Translations under genes and position numbers: made by a program | Shown here: in pieces, positions 1 through 7,882 of the stretch | Layout: every line of letters starts with the position of its first letter | Position numbering within the stretch: position 1 is the stretch's first letter | Notes under the pieces: model-generated | Database searches by the model: none | What the model was told of the DNA's origin: nothing | What the model saw: the letters and a program-made list of their open reading frames with translations, nothing else | Assembly (NCBI GenBank): GCA_903930195.1 | Contig: CAIYXH010000217.1 | Location: 1 to 31,304 of the forward strand | Reading direction: 5' to 3' | Length of the DNA stretch: 31,304 nt | From: an uncultured Actinomycetes bacterium | Lineage (GTDB): Bacteria > Actinomycetota > Thermoleophilia > Gaiellales > Gaiellaceae

Positions 1-76
1 CCCTCACTGCCTGACCATCCCTCGCCACTCCTCCACACCCCTCACTGCCTGACCATCCCTCGCCACCCCTCCACAC
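1..76. repeat. 38-bp tandem direct repeat, two copies
   Basis: Bases 1-38 and 39-76 are the same 38-bp unit with one mismatch (position 29, T against C). A third copy begins at 77 but diverges after about five bases. The unit is C-rich on the plus strand, and 38 is not a multiple of three, so it is unlikely to be coding. The array touches the window edge and may continue upstream. It lies directly before the promoter of the first gene. Confidence 0.8.
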
Positions 77-103
77 CCCTCCGCGTCGTCTGGGTCCCGC
101 CTC

Positions 104-109
104 TAGGCT
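104..109 (+). promoter_or_regulatory. -10 box for the SixA-like gene, leaderless
   Basis: TAGGCT ends 7 nt before the ATG at 117, so transcription would begin at or next to the start codon. No Shine-Dalgarno precedes the ATG. No convincing -35 box is visible. The same TAGGCT hexamer precedes the starts at 5612 and 16137. Confidence 0.45.
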
Positions 110-116
110 TGCGCGG

Positions 117-500
117 ATGCGCGTCATCCTCGTCCGTCACGCCGAAGCCGCCCCGGGCGAGCCCGACGGCATGCGACCGCTCACCCAGGAGGGTGAGGAG
201 GCCGCGCGCGCGCTCGGCGCGGAGTTCGCGCAGCTGCAGCCGGACGCGGTGATCTCGAGCCCCCTGCTCCGCACCCGCCAGACGGCGGCGGCGATCGCAG
301 CAGCCGCGGGCCTCGAGCCCCAGACCGACGTGCGGCTCGCGCCGGGCGCCAGCGTCGCCGACCTGCGCGCCGCGGTCGAAGGCCGGGGCGCGACCGTGAT
401 CGCGGTCGCGCACCAGCCGGACTGCAGCGACATCGTGCGCGAGGTGACGGGCCGCGAGGTGCGCTTCAGTGTCGGCTCCTTCCAGGAGTTCGAGCTGTGA
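117..500 (+). CDS. SixA-type histidine phosphatase
   Basis: A 127-aa protein of the histidine phosphatase (phosphoglycerate-mutase-like) superfamily, close in length and layout to SixA phosphohistidine phosphatases. The N-terminal RHG-type motif is VRHAEA (residues 7-12), whose His carries the phosphate. SSPLLRTRQTA follows near residue 47, and a second catalytic His is in AHQPD near residue 98. SixA proteins remove phosphate from phosphohistidine on partner proteins; the target here is unknown. The gene has no Shine-Dalgarno and a -10 box immediately upstream. Its stop overlaps the GTG of the ABC ATPase by 4 bp, so the two are translationally coupled. Assignment to the superfamily is strong; the SixA function is inferred. 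Confidence 0.85.
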   Translation: MRVILVRHAEAAPGEPDGMRPLTQEGEEAARALGAEFAQLQPDAVISSPLLRTRQTAAAIAAAAGLEPQTDVRLAPGASVADLRAAVEGRGATVIAVAHQPDCSDIVREVTGREVRFSVGSFQEFEL

Positions 501-1330
501 GCGCCATCTCGGTCGAAGGACTGCGCAAAAGCTATGACAGCCACGAGGCCGTGCGCGGGATCTCGTTCTCGATCGCGGCCGGCGAGGTGTTCGGCCTGCT
601 CGGCCCGAACGGCGCGGGCAAGACGACGACGATCGAGATCCTCGAGGGCTACCGCGACCGCACCGCGGGCGAGGTGTCGGTGCTCGGCGAGGATCCGGGC
701 AAGGCCGGCGGCGCCTGGCGCAACCGGCTCGGCGTCGTCCTGCAGAGCTCGTCGCTCTACCCGAACCTGACCGTGCGCGAGAGCCTCTCGATCTTCGGCG
801 GCTACTACTCCGACGCCCGCGCACCCGCCGAACTGATCGAGCTCATCGGGCTCGAGGACAAGGCCGATGCGCGCGTCCGCACGCTCTCGGGCGGCCAGAA
901 GCGCCGCCTCGACCTCGGCCTCGCACTCGTCGGCAAGCCCGACCTGATCTTCCTCGACGAGCCGACGACCGGGTTCGACCCGACCGCGCGCCGGGCGGCC
1001 TGGGAGACGATCCGCAACCTCCGCGCGCTCGGCACGACGATCCTGCTCACGACCCACTACCTCGACGAGGCGGAGGCGCTGTGCGACCGCGTCGCCGTGA
1101 TCCGCGCCGGCGAGATCGTGCGCGAGGGCTCCCCCTCCGAGCTCACGAGCGAGACGCCCGAGGCCGAGATCCGCTTCCGCCGCAACGGCGAGGACGTCGT
1201 CGAGCGGACGGCCGAGCCGACGCGCCGGCTGCGCGAGCTGATCGAGGAGGCAAACGGTGCCGAGCTCGAAGGCCTCGAGGTGCGCCGGCCCTCGCTCGAG
1301 GACGTCTACCTGGAGCTGACCGCCGAATGA
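497..1330 (+). CDS. ABC transporter ATP-binding protein (ABC-2/DrrA type)
   Basis: The 277-aa ATPase subunit of an ABC-2 exporter. Visible motifs are Walker A GPNGAGKTT (36-44), signature LSGGQ (130-134), Walker B LIFLDEP (150-156) and the switch His in TTHYLDEAEAL (H187). The C-terminal extension ending SLEDVYLELT is typical of DrrA/NatA-like drug, sodium or lipid exporters. It would dimerise and power the permease encoded next, with which it overlaps by 4 bp (ATGA). The GTG start at 497 overlaps the SixA stop. The substrate cannot be read from sequence. Confidence 0.95.
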   Translation: MSAISVEGLRKSYDSHEAVRGISFSIAAGEVFGLLGPNGAGKTTTIEILEGYRDRTAGEVSVLGEDPGKAGGAWRNRLGVVLQSSSLYPNLTVRESLSIFGGYYSDARAPAELIELIGLEDKADARVRTLSGGQKRRLDLGLALVGKPDLIFLDEPTTGFDPTARRAAWETIRNLRALGTTILLTTHYLDEAEALCDRVAVIRAGEIVREGSPSELTSETPEAEIRFRRNGEDVVERTAEPTRRLRELIEEANGAELEGLEVRRPSLEDVYLELTAE

Positions 1331-2082
1331 GGCTCTTCACGCACGAGCTGAAGGTCGAGCAGCTGCTCTTCTGGCGCAGCAAGGAGGCCGCGATCTTCAC
1401 CTTCTTCCTGCCCGTGATCTTCTTCCTGATCTTCGGGTCGATCTACGGAAACGACACGATCACGAAGGAGCACCTGCGCGCCGCGCCGTTCCTCGAGGCC
1501 GGGATGATCGGCTACGGCGTCGCCGCCACCTGCTTCGCCGGCCTGGCGATCTCGATCGTGATCCGGCGCGAGTCGGGCGTGCTCAAGCGCCTCCGCGCGA
1601 CCCCGCTCCCGGCGACGACCTACGTGCTCGCCGTGCTCGCCTCGACGTTCCTCGTCTTCATCATCGAGGCGGTCCTGATCGTCGTGCTCGGGCGACTGCT
1701 CTTCTCGGTCGGCTTCCCCGACCGGATCTTCTCGCTGATCGTCGTGCTCGTCCTCGGCGCGGTGTCGTTCACCGCGATGGGACTCGGGATCACGGCGTTC
1801 GTCCGCTCGGCCGAGGGCTCGTCGGCGGTCGTGAACGCGGTCTACCTGCCGATGGCGATCATCTCGGGCACGTTCTTCTCGCCGAAGTCGTATCCCGAGT
1901 TCCTGCGGGTGATCGCCGACGTGCTGCCGCTCACGCACTACACCGAGCTCACCCGCGACGTGATGGTGCGCCACCAGCACCTCTGGTCGGACGGCTGGGC
2001 GATCGGCATCGTCGCGCTCTGGGGCCTGGTCGGCCTCGCGGGCGCGATGCGCGGCTTCCGCTGGCAGCCGCTCGAGTCGTAG
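1327..2082 (+). CDS. ABC-2 type transporter permease
   Basis: A 251-aa integral membrane protein, partner of the preceding ATPase. It has about six hydrophobic segments: an N-terminal one (FTFFLPVIFFLIFG), several in the middle (ISIVIRRESG marks the typical cytoplasmic elbow after TM2) and a last one near the C terminus (IGIVALWGLVGLAGAM). The family motif region LPLTHYTELTRDVM precedes the last helix, as in DrrB/ABC2_membrane permeases. The open frame extends upstream to 1081, but that part is a shadow of the ATPase; the ATG at 1327 gives the expected 4-bp overlap and length. The three coupled genes 117-2082 are probably one transcript. Confidence 0.92.
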   Translation: MRLFTHELKVEQLLFWRSKEAAIFTFFLPVIFFLIFGSIYGNDTITKEHLRAAPFLEAGMIGYGVAATCFAGLAISIVIRRESGVLKRLRATPLPATTYVLAVLASTFLVFIIEAVLIVVLGRLLFSVGFPDRIFSLIVVLVLGAVSFTAMGLGITAFVRSAEGSSAVVNAVYLPMAIISGTFFSPKSYPEFLRVIADVLPLTHYTELTRDVMVRHQHLWSDGWAIGIVALWGLVGLAGAMRGFRWQPLES

Positions 2083-2124
2083 CCGCCTTTACACGGTCTT
2101 TCCACGCATAGACGTTTCGCGATC

Positions 2125-2154
2125 TTGCGTTTCGGAAATCCGATCGACTACGAT
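2125..2154 (+). promoter_or_regulatory. Promoter for the UspA-like gene
   Basis: TTGCGT (2125-2130) and TACGAT (2149-2154) are separated by 18 nt, a reasonable housekeeping-sigma promoter. It would start transcription near 2161, about 35 nt before the ATG at 2196. Confidence 0.5.
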
Positions 2155-3251
2155 TGTGCGAAATGTCTCGTGATGGGACAGCGAAAGGAGCAGAGATGCA
2201 GGGCGATGCTGGCTTGCTGAAGATCCTGGTTGTTGCCAACGAGACGGTGGAAGGAGACGTCCTCCACGACACGCTCGTGCGCATTGCGCAGGGAGCGGAG
2301 TCGGTCGAGGCCGTCGTGGTGGCTCCGGCGCTCAACACCCGCCTGAAGACGTGGGTGTCGGACGAAGACGGTGCCCGGCGCGACGCGGAGCTCCGGCTCG
2401 CGAGCGCGGTCGCACAGCTCCGTGAGGAGGGCTTCGAGACGATCGGCCATGTGGGCGACTGCAACCCGCTCCAGGCGATCGATGACGCGCTCCGCGCCTT
2501 CGATGCCGACGAGATCGTGATCGCCACCCACCCGGAGGGTCGCTCGCACTGGCTCGAGCGTGACCTGATCCGGGATGCCCGCCGCCGGTACGACCAGCCG
2601 ATCCGGCACGTCGTGGTCGAGAACCCCGTCCCGGCCATCCCCGCGTAAGGGGCGTCTGCTCTCTGTTTCGGGCTTCTGCGCCGCCACCCAGGCCGGGTGG
2701 TGGCGCCGGGCCCACTGCTCGTCGACCCAGCCGCGGGTCATGCCGTTGAGCGCATGGCGGGTCGACGGGAGGATCAGCGCGTAGACGAGGTGCCCGACGA
2801 AGAGCACGAACGAGACGTACATCAGCCAGTCGTGGACGAGGAGCGCGTTCGGCAGGCGGTAGCGTGTGTCGCGCTCACCGAGCCAGAGCGAGACGCCGCT
2901 CACGGCGAACAGCAGGGCGAAGGCCGCCGTCGCGATCGTGTTCAGCTTCTGGCCGCGGTTCATCCGCGTCTCGGTGGAGAGGTAGTCGACCTCATGCGCG
3001 GCGTCGCGCAGCTCGCGGCGGTCGCCGACGCAGAAGAGCACGATCAGCGCCGTCCCCCAGCCGAGGGCGGTGTAGAGGTGGATCTCCTTCAGCACCGGCC
3101 GCCGCCCGACGAGCTGCGCCAGCGCCGGGAGATAGAGACAGAGCCCCGAGCCGAGCAGGATGCAGAAGGCCGTGGCGTGGACCCAGTGGACGGCGCGCGC
3201 GGTGCGCCCCCAGCGGACGATCCGGGGCCGGTCAGGCGCTGGAGTAGCCAT
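2148..3251 (-). CDS. Cytochrome b561-like membrane subunit, with odd 3' extension
   Basis: The first 200 or so residues form a four-helix cytochrome b of the formate-dehydrogenase-gamma/cytochrome b561 type. Helix 1 contains AVHWVHATAF (H22, H25), helix 2 EIHLYTALGWG (H58), and the last carries LVHDWLMYVSFVLFVGHLVYALI. These His residues are the likely haem b ligands. The tail RGWVDEQWARRHHPAW is typical of where this family ends, near 2690. The frame, however, has no stop until 2148, giving 367 aa and running antisense through the entire UspA-like gene. The tail after about 2690 shows no family signal and is probably not native. The ATG overlaps the upstream molybdoenzyme by 20 nt. It probably transfers electrons between quinone and that enzyme. 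Confidence 0.75.
   Translation of the reverse strand: MATPAPDRPRIVRWGRTARAVHWVHATAFCILLGSGLCLYLPALAQLVGRRPVLKEIHLYTALGWGTALIVLFCVGDRRELRDAAHEVDYLSTETRMNRGQKLNTIATAAFALLFAVSGVSLWLGERDTRYRLPNALLVHDWLMYVSFVLFVGHLVYALILPSTRHALNGMTRGWVDEQWARRHHPAWVAAQKPETESRRPLRGDGRDGVLDHDVPDRLVVPAAGIPDQVTLEPVRATLRVGGDHDLVGIEGAERVIDRLERVAVAHMADRLEALLTELCDRAREPELRVAPGTVFVRHPRLQAGVERRSHHDGLDRLRSLRNAHERVVEDVSFHRLVGNNQDLQQASIALHLCSFRCPITRHFAQS
2196..2648 (+). CDS. Universal-stress-protein-like protein
   Basis: A 150-aa cytoplasmic protein with the UspA-like alpha/beta fold. It has an N-terminal strand LKILVVANE, a second strand VEAVVVAPAL, a GDCNPLQAIDDAL helix and a strand DEIVIATHPEG. It lacks a clear GX2GX9GS ATP-binding loop, so it may be a non-ATP-binding relative of the kind common in actinobacteria. 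I chose the ATG at 2196 because AAGGAG (2185-2190) sits 5 nt upstream; in-frame alternatives at 2154 (TTG) and 2163 (ATG) have no Shine-Dalgarno. The gene is monocistronic and lies antisense to the long 3' extension of the cytochrome b frame. Confidence 0.75.
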   Translation: MQGDAGLLKILVVANETVEGDVLHDTLVRIAQGAESVEAVVVAPALNTRLKTWVSDEDGARRDAELRLASAVAQLREEGFETIGHVGDCNPLQAIDDALRAFDADEIVIATHPEGRSHWLERDLIRDARRRYDQPIRHVVVENPVPAIPA

Positions 3252-3927
3252 TCGAGCGGCCGACCCAGGCGTCCTGGTCGTAGCCGAGGTTCTCCCAGTA
3301 GCCGGTGGGCTGGTGGTCGAGGAACTCCATGCGGGTGAGCCACTTGACGCCCTTGTACCCATACATCTCGGGCAGCACGACCCGGGCCGGCGACCCGTGC
3401 GGGCGCGAGAGCGGCGTGCCGTCCATCTCGAGGCCGACCATCGCGTCGTGCAGGCGCAGCTGCTCGAGCGTGAGCGAGTCGTCATAGGGCACCTCGAGCG
3501 AGACGAAGCGGACCGCCTTCGCCGTGGGCAGCGGCTCGACGAGATCGAACAGGTGGCTGAAGCGGACACCGCTCCAGCGGACGTTGTGCACCGTCCAGCC
3601 GGTGACGCAGTGGAACGTCGAGGTCTGGTGGGCGCGCGGGAGCGCCTGGAGGTCGGCGTAGCTCAGGCTCTGCGGGTTGCGGACAAGGCCGTCGATCTCG
3701 AGCCGCCAGCTCGACGCGTCGAACTCGGGCATCGAGCCGGAGATCGTGTAGATCCGCCAGCCGCTGACCGGCAGGAGGTTCGCGAAGATCTCGGAGACGG
3801 ACGCGGTGATCGGTGAGGCGACACCGCTGACCTTCGACGCCCAGGCGAACGACGAGAGTCCCCCGGCGAGCAGGAGCAGGAATGCCCGCCGCCCGAGTGG
3901 CCGCGCCTGCGCTGCTCGGTCGGTCAC
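3232..3927 (-). CDS. Molybdopterin-dependent oxidoreductase (sulfite oxidase/MsrP fold)
   Basis: A 231-aa exported oxidoreductase of the sulfite-oxidase molybdopterin superfamily. The Mo-ligating Cys is C107 in TFHCVTGW. Other family blocks are WSGVRFSHLFDL, PHGSPARVVLPEMYGYKGVKWL and the C-terminal GYWENLGYDQDAW. The N terminus has a twin-arginine-like motif (RR at 13-14, then FLLLLAGG), consistent with Tat export of a folded cofactor enzyme. I chose GTG 3927 because it gives this signal and has a -10-like TACCTT 6 nt upstream. The ATG at 4062 would add 45 charged residues and run into the ahcY leader. With the overlapping cytochrome b gene it probably forms a two-subunit periplasmic respiratory or repair enzyme. 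The substrate is unknown. Confidence 0.85.
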   Translation of the reverse strand: MTDRAAQARPLGRRAFLLLLAGGLSSFAWASKVSGVASPITASVSEIFANLLPVSGWRIYTISGSMPEFDASSWRLEIDGLVRNPQSLSYADLQALPRAHQTSTFHCVTGWTVHNVRWSGVRFSHLFDLVEPLPTAKAVRFVSLEVPYDDSLTLEQLRLHDAMVGLEMDGTPLSRPHGSPARVVLPEMYGYKGVKWLTRMEFLDHQPTGYWENLGYDQDAWVGRSNGYSSA

Positions 3928-3933
3928 ACGTCC

Positions 3934-3939
3934 AAGGTA
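3934..3939 (-). promoter_or_regulatory. -10 box for the molybdoenzyme operon, leaderless
   Basis: On the minus strand TACCTT ends 6 nt before the GTG at 3927, the spacing expected for a leaderless transcript. No ribosome binding site and no good -35 are seen. Confidence 0.35.
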
Positions 3940-4010
3940 GCCCGCCTCCCGCTGCGGCTGCCGATTCGTGACGTCACCGCCGAGTTGCTGCGAAGGAGGT
4001 ACCTGACGTC

Positions 4011-4071
4011 TACCCTGTCTCCGTCGGGCGCGAACGTTGGCGTCCGTTCCCATTTGCGCCAAGCCGAGGAG
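4011..4071 (+). promoter_or_regulatory. ahcY -10 box and ribosome binding site
   Basis: TACCCT (4011-4016) fits the TAnnnT -10 pattern; TTGCTG (3985-3990) is a possible -35, although the 20-nt spacing is long. GAGGAG (4066-4071) lies 8 nt before the ATG at 4080 and is a good Shine-Dalgarno. Confidence 0.4.
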
Positions 4072-4079
4072 CCCCAGAG

Positions 4080-5537
<1,458 letters not shown>

Positions 5538-5544
5538 GACGCGC

Positions 5545-5573
5545 GATGCGACGCGCTCACGCGCGTGCGCATC
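5545..5573 (+). terminator. Hairpin after ahcY
   Basis: GATGCGACGCGC and GCGCGTGCGCATC pair over 12 bp with a single bulged C and a TCAC loop, 8 nt after the ahcY stop. There is no T-run, so it is a terminator-like hairpin rather than a classical intrinsic terminator. Confidence 0.55.
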
Positions 5574-5596
5574 CGTAGTCATTACGGACGAACGAG

Positions 5597-5602
5597 TAGG
5601 CT
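5597..5602 (+). promoter_or_regulatory. -10 box for the secreted protease, leaderless
   Basis: TAGGCT ends 9 nt before the ATG at 5612, with no Shine-Dalgarno between. A matching -35 is not evident. Confidence 0.35.
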
Positions 5603-5611
5603 CTGCACCGG

Positions 5612-7330
5612 ATGCGGCGACTGATTGTCCTTGCCCTTTGTGCCGGCGGCGTGCTTGTCGGCTCTGCAGACGCGCGCGAAAGCATCATCGGGGGTTCGGC
5701 GATTCCGATCGCCCAGGCTCCCTGGACTGCCTACATCTACGAGACCGACGGCAGCAGTGCGTACAGCTGTAGCGGTGTGATCCTCGACACCACGCATGTG
5801 CTTACCGCCGGGCACTGCGCGTTCGATCTGAACGACGCGCCGACGGCTCCCGCGGCGCTCACGGTCTATGCCGGCATCTCCGAGGCGCAGGGCCAGCTTG
5901 GGGCCGGCGGCGATACCGCCTGGCAGATGTCGTCCGTCGCGGCGATTCGCGTGCATCCCGGGTACGTCGCGTCGGAGAACTGGAATCCCGACGACGTCGC
6001 GGTGCTCACGCTCAGCACCGCGCTGACACTCGGCGGCTCCGTCCAGGCCGTCACGCTCCCCGCCCCCGGCTCGGCGTATCCCGCGGGCGCCTCCGTGGTC
6101 GACGCGGGCTTCGGCTACGACTCGCCGGGCACGTCGGACGGCGTCCTGCACGAGCTCACGCTGACCGTCGATGCGTTCGGCGACTGCGGCGGCCTGAACC
6201 AGGCCGTCCCGGACTATGACGCCACCTCGCTCTGCGCCTCGTCTCCCGCCGGCGCGACCTGCAGCGGCGACAGCGGCAGCGGGCTCGTGACGTCCACGGG
6301 AACGCTGGTGGCGATCGTGCAGGCAGGCCCCGCGGGATGCCCGGCCGGCTCCCACACGATCTTCGGCTACGTCGCGGCGCCCGAAATCCTCGACTTCATC
6401 CTGGGGAACAACGCTCCTCCGACCGCTCCGCGCGAGCTCAACGGCGACTACGCGTCGATCGCCTGGCTCTCGTCCGTCCTCGAAGTCGGAGTGACGTTGA
6501 GCTGCGACCCGGGCACGATGTCGGGCTCGCCGACCTACGCGTACACCTTCACGAACGCGACGGCGGGGCAGGTGCTCCAGCAGGGCACGAGCTCGTCGTA
6601 CGTCACGACGAAGGCCGTCGAGGGACAGAAGGTCAGTTGCGCGGCACTCGCGACGAACCCGGACGGCACGACGCTCGAACCGTCCGGCGTGACCCCGGTG
6701 ATCAAGGCGGCGACCGTCCCGGTCGTGATCACGCCGGGAGCCAAGGCACACTCGACCGCGAAGCCCAAGGTCAAGAAGGTGACGACCGCCAAGCCGGCGA
6801 CCCCGAAGAGCACGCTGCCGAAGTCGAAGTCGTCGGGTACGAGCGCATCGGGTTCGTCAACGACGTCGACGTCGACGTCGTTCACCGCCGCCGCGACCGC
6901 CGGCTACCTCGGCGAGCTGACCGAGCTGCACTCCAAGAAGACCGCCGTCGAGTGCCTCACCGCTGCCCAGCTCACGAAGCTCGCGGGTGCTGCCGCCGGC
7001 CCGAAGCCACTCGGGTACGCCACAGCCCATGGCAAGACCGTCTACGCGAGCGCCGCCTCCGTCTGCAAGCCGCTCGCGGTCCTCAACCCGAACGGGAAGA
7101 CGCTGACCAACGCATCGCTCGAGGCGCTCGTTGTCCTCGCCCGCGAGTACGGAACCATCCTCGGCCTGCGCACCGGCGCGGCGGTCGAGTGCTACGCCGC
7201 GAAGGCGACGTTCAAGTGGGTCAGGCGCGGGACGTTCGGCGCTGCCGTCGACACCCGTGCGAAGGCGTATCTGCTCGACAACAAGCACCAGCCGGCCGCG
7301 TACGCGCTCGCCCCCAGCTGCGCGCTCTAG
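5612..7330 (+). CDS. Secreted trypsin-like serine protease with unknown C-terminal domain
   Basis: A 572-aa exported S1-family protease. A signal peptide spans about residues 1-20 and is followed almost directly by the activation-type N terminus IIGG, with only a very short propeptide. The triad is complete: H68 in LTAGHC, D128 in NPDDVAVL and S221 in CSGDSG. The usual GDSGGP is GDSGSG here. Residues about 267-345 look like an Ig-type beta domain with a Cys pair. A Lys/Thr/Pro/Ser-rich linker (about 350-425) follows. The last 150 or so residues contain four Cys and match nothing I recognise. Cleavage specificity and target are unknown; the linker and tail suggest attachment to the cell envelope. 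The gene seems to be transcribed alone. Confidence 0.9.
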   Translation: MRRLIVLALCAGGVLVGSADARESIIGGSAIPIAQAPWTAYIYETDGSSAYSCSGVILDTTHVLTAGHCAFDLNDAPTAPAALTVYAGISEAQGQLGAGGDTAWQMSSVAAIRVHPGYVASENWNPDDVAVLTLSTALTLGGSVQAVTLPAPGSAYPAGASVVDAGFGYDSPGTSDGVLHELTLTVDAFGDCGGLNQAVPDYDATSLCASSPAGATCSGDSGSGLVTSTGTLVAIVQAGPAGCPAGSHTIFGYVAAPEILDFILGNNAPPTAPRELNGDYASIAWLSSVLEVGVTLSCDPGTMSGSPTYAYTFTNATAGQVLQQGTSSSYVTTKAVEGQKVSCAALATNPDGTTLEPSGVTPVIKAATVPVVITPGAKAHSTAKPKVKKVTTAKPATPKSTLPKSKSSGTSASGSSTTSTSTSFTAAATAGYLGELTELHSKKTAVECLTAAQLTKLAGAAAGPKPLGYATAHGKTVYASAASVCKPLAVLNPNGKTLTNASLEALVVLAREYGTILGLRTGAAVECYAAKATFKWVRRGTFGAAVDTRAKAYLLDNKHQPAAYALAPSCAL

Positions 7331-7356
7331 CCCCGCGTGCGGCGCGAGTGCCCGCC

Positions 7357-7362
7357 TAGACT
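7357..7362 (+). promoter_or_regulatory. -10 box for tRNA-Arg
   Basis: TAGACT ends 9 nt before the first base of the tRNA. No obvious -35 is seen. Confidence 0.35.
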
Positions 7363-7371
7363 CAGGCGAGC

Positions 7372-7443
7372 GCCCCCGTAGCTCAGTGGATAGAGCAGCG
7401 GTTTCCTAAACCGCGTGCACAAGTTCGATTCTTGTCGGGGGCA
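7372..7443 (+). tRNA. tRNA-Arg (anticodon CCT)
   Basis: A full cloverleaf can be drawn. The acceptor is GCCCCCG/CGGGGGC (7372-7378 with 7436-7442) and the D stem GCTC/GAGC. The anticodon stem GCGGT/ACCGC encloses the loop TTCCTAA (anticodon CCT at 7405-7407, reading AGG). The T arm is ACAAG-TTCGATT-CTTGT, with discriminator A at 7443. CCA is not encoded. The 3' end borders a disrupted, lower-GC tract, as is common where tRNA genes serve as integration sites. Confidence 0.95.
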
Positions 7444-7707
7444 TGATGTGGAAGCCAGCCTCCGAGCGCGCCGCGAGACTCGTGCTGGTGCCCCTGGGCA
7501 CGCCTCCAGCATGTTCCATCTACAGCGCGTCTACCACGCGGATCAGCCATGGAGTCGAACAAAGAACTGCGGTAGCTCGTCTTCTCACGCGGTGCTGCGT
7601 CTCTGGGGAGTCTTCTTGCAATCCTTTGCGCCCCGCCAAGCAACCTATGAGTCAATCCGCATCCGGTCCTACCCTTACAGCGCGATGACCGACTCTGAGA
7701 CAACGCC
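7444..7707. other. Lower-GC tract after the tRNA, no supported gene
   Basis: About 260 bases in which I see no convincing gene. Composition is visibly less GC-rich than the rest of the window, especially about 7540-7700, and the open frames crossing it have no recognisable protein character. It lies between the tRNA 3' end and a methylase fragment. The most economical reading is residue of an integrated element. No direct repeat of the tRNA end was found inside the window. Confidence 0.5.
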
Positions 7708-7862
7708 ATGATCGAACGTCGCTTCCAGGAGGGCTTTGTGGCGAGGCGGGCGTCGCGCGAGAAGCAGATCCAGCAGCACTACCGGCCGGTCATCAGCGTC
7801 CACAAGTGGTTCGCCCGCCGGCTCGCGGCTCTACCGGACGAGCGTCTCGCTGCGCAGTGGAT
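7708..7862 (+). pseudogene. 5' fragment of a DNA methylase gene
   Basis: From the ATG at 7708, the frame encodes a stretch with REKQIQQHYRPVISVHKW followed by FARR (about residues 22-38). This is the characteristic N-terminal block of large adenine-specific DNA methylases of the COG1743/DUF1156 kind, where it is normally followed by PG-(S/T)-L-(Y/F)-R. Here the frame shifts after the codon at 7819: SRLYRT is found in the next frame (7823-7840). Homology then stops within a few codons. Full-length members have several hundred residues or more, so this is a truncated, frameshifted relic. The assignment rests on my recall of the motif. Confidence 0.6.
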
Positions 7863-7882
7863 CCGTCCCGACAACGTCGGGG

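Noticed and set aside
1..76. CRISPR array from the 38-bp repeats
   Set aside because: The copies are directly contiguous, with no spacers and no cas genes nearby.
42..1057. Long minus-strand open frames opposite the SixA and ABC genes
   Set aside because: Arg/Ala/Gly-rich translations typical of high-GC shadow frames, with no domain signal and full overlap with clear genes.
7540..7580. A second tRNA or attachment-site copy, suggested by GAGTCGAAC in the lower-GC tract
   Set aside because: No acceptor, D or anticodon stems can be formed on either strand, and the sequence does not repeat the tRNA-Arg 3' end.
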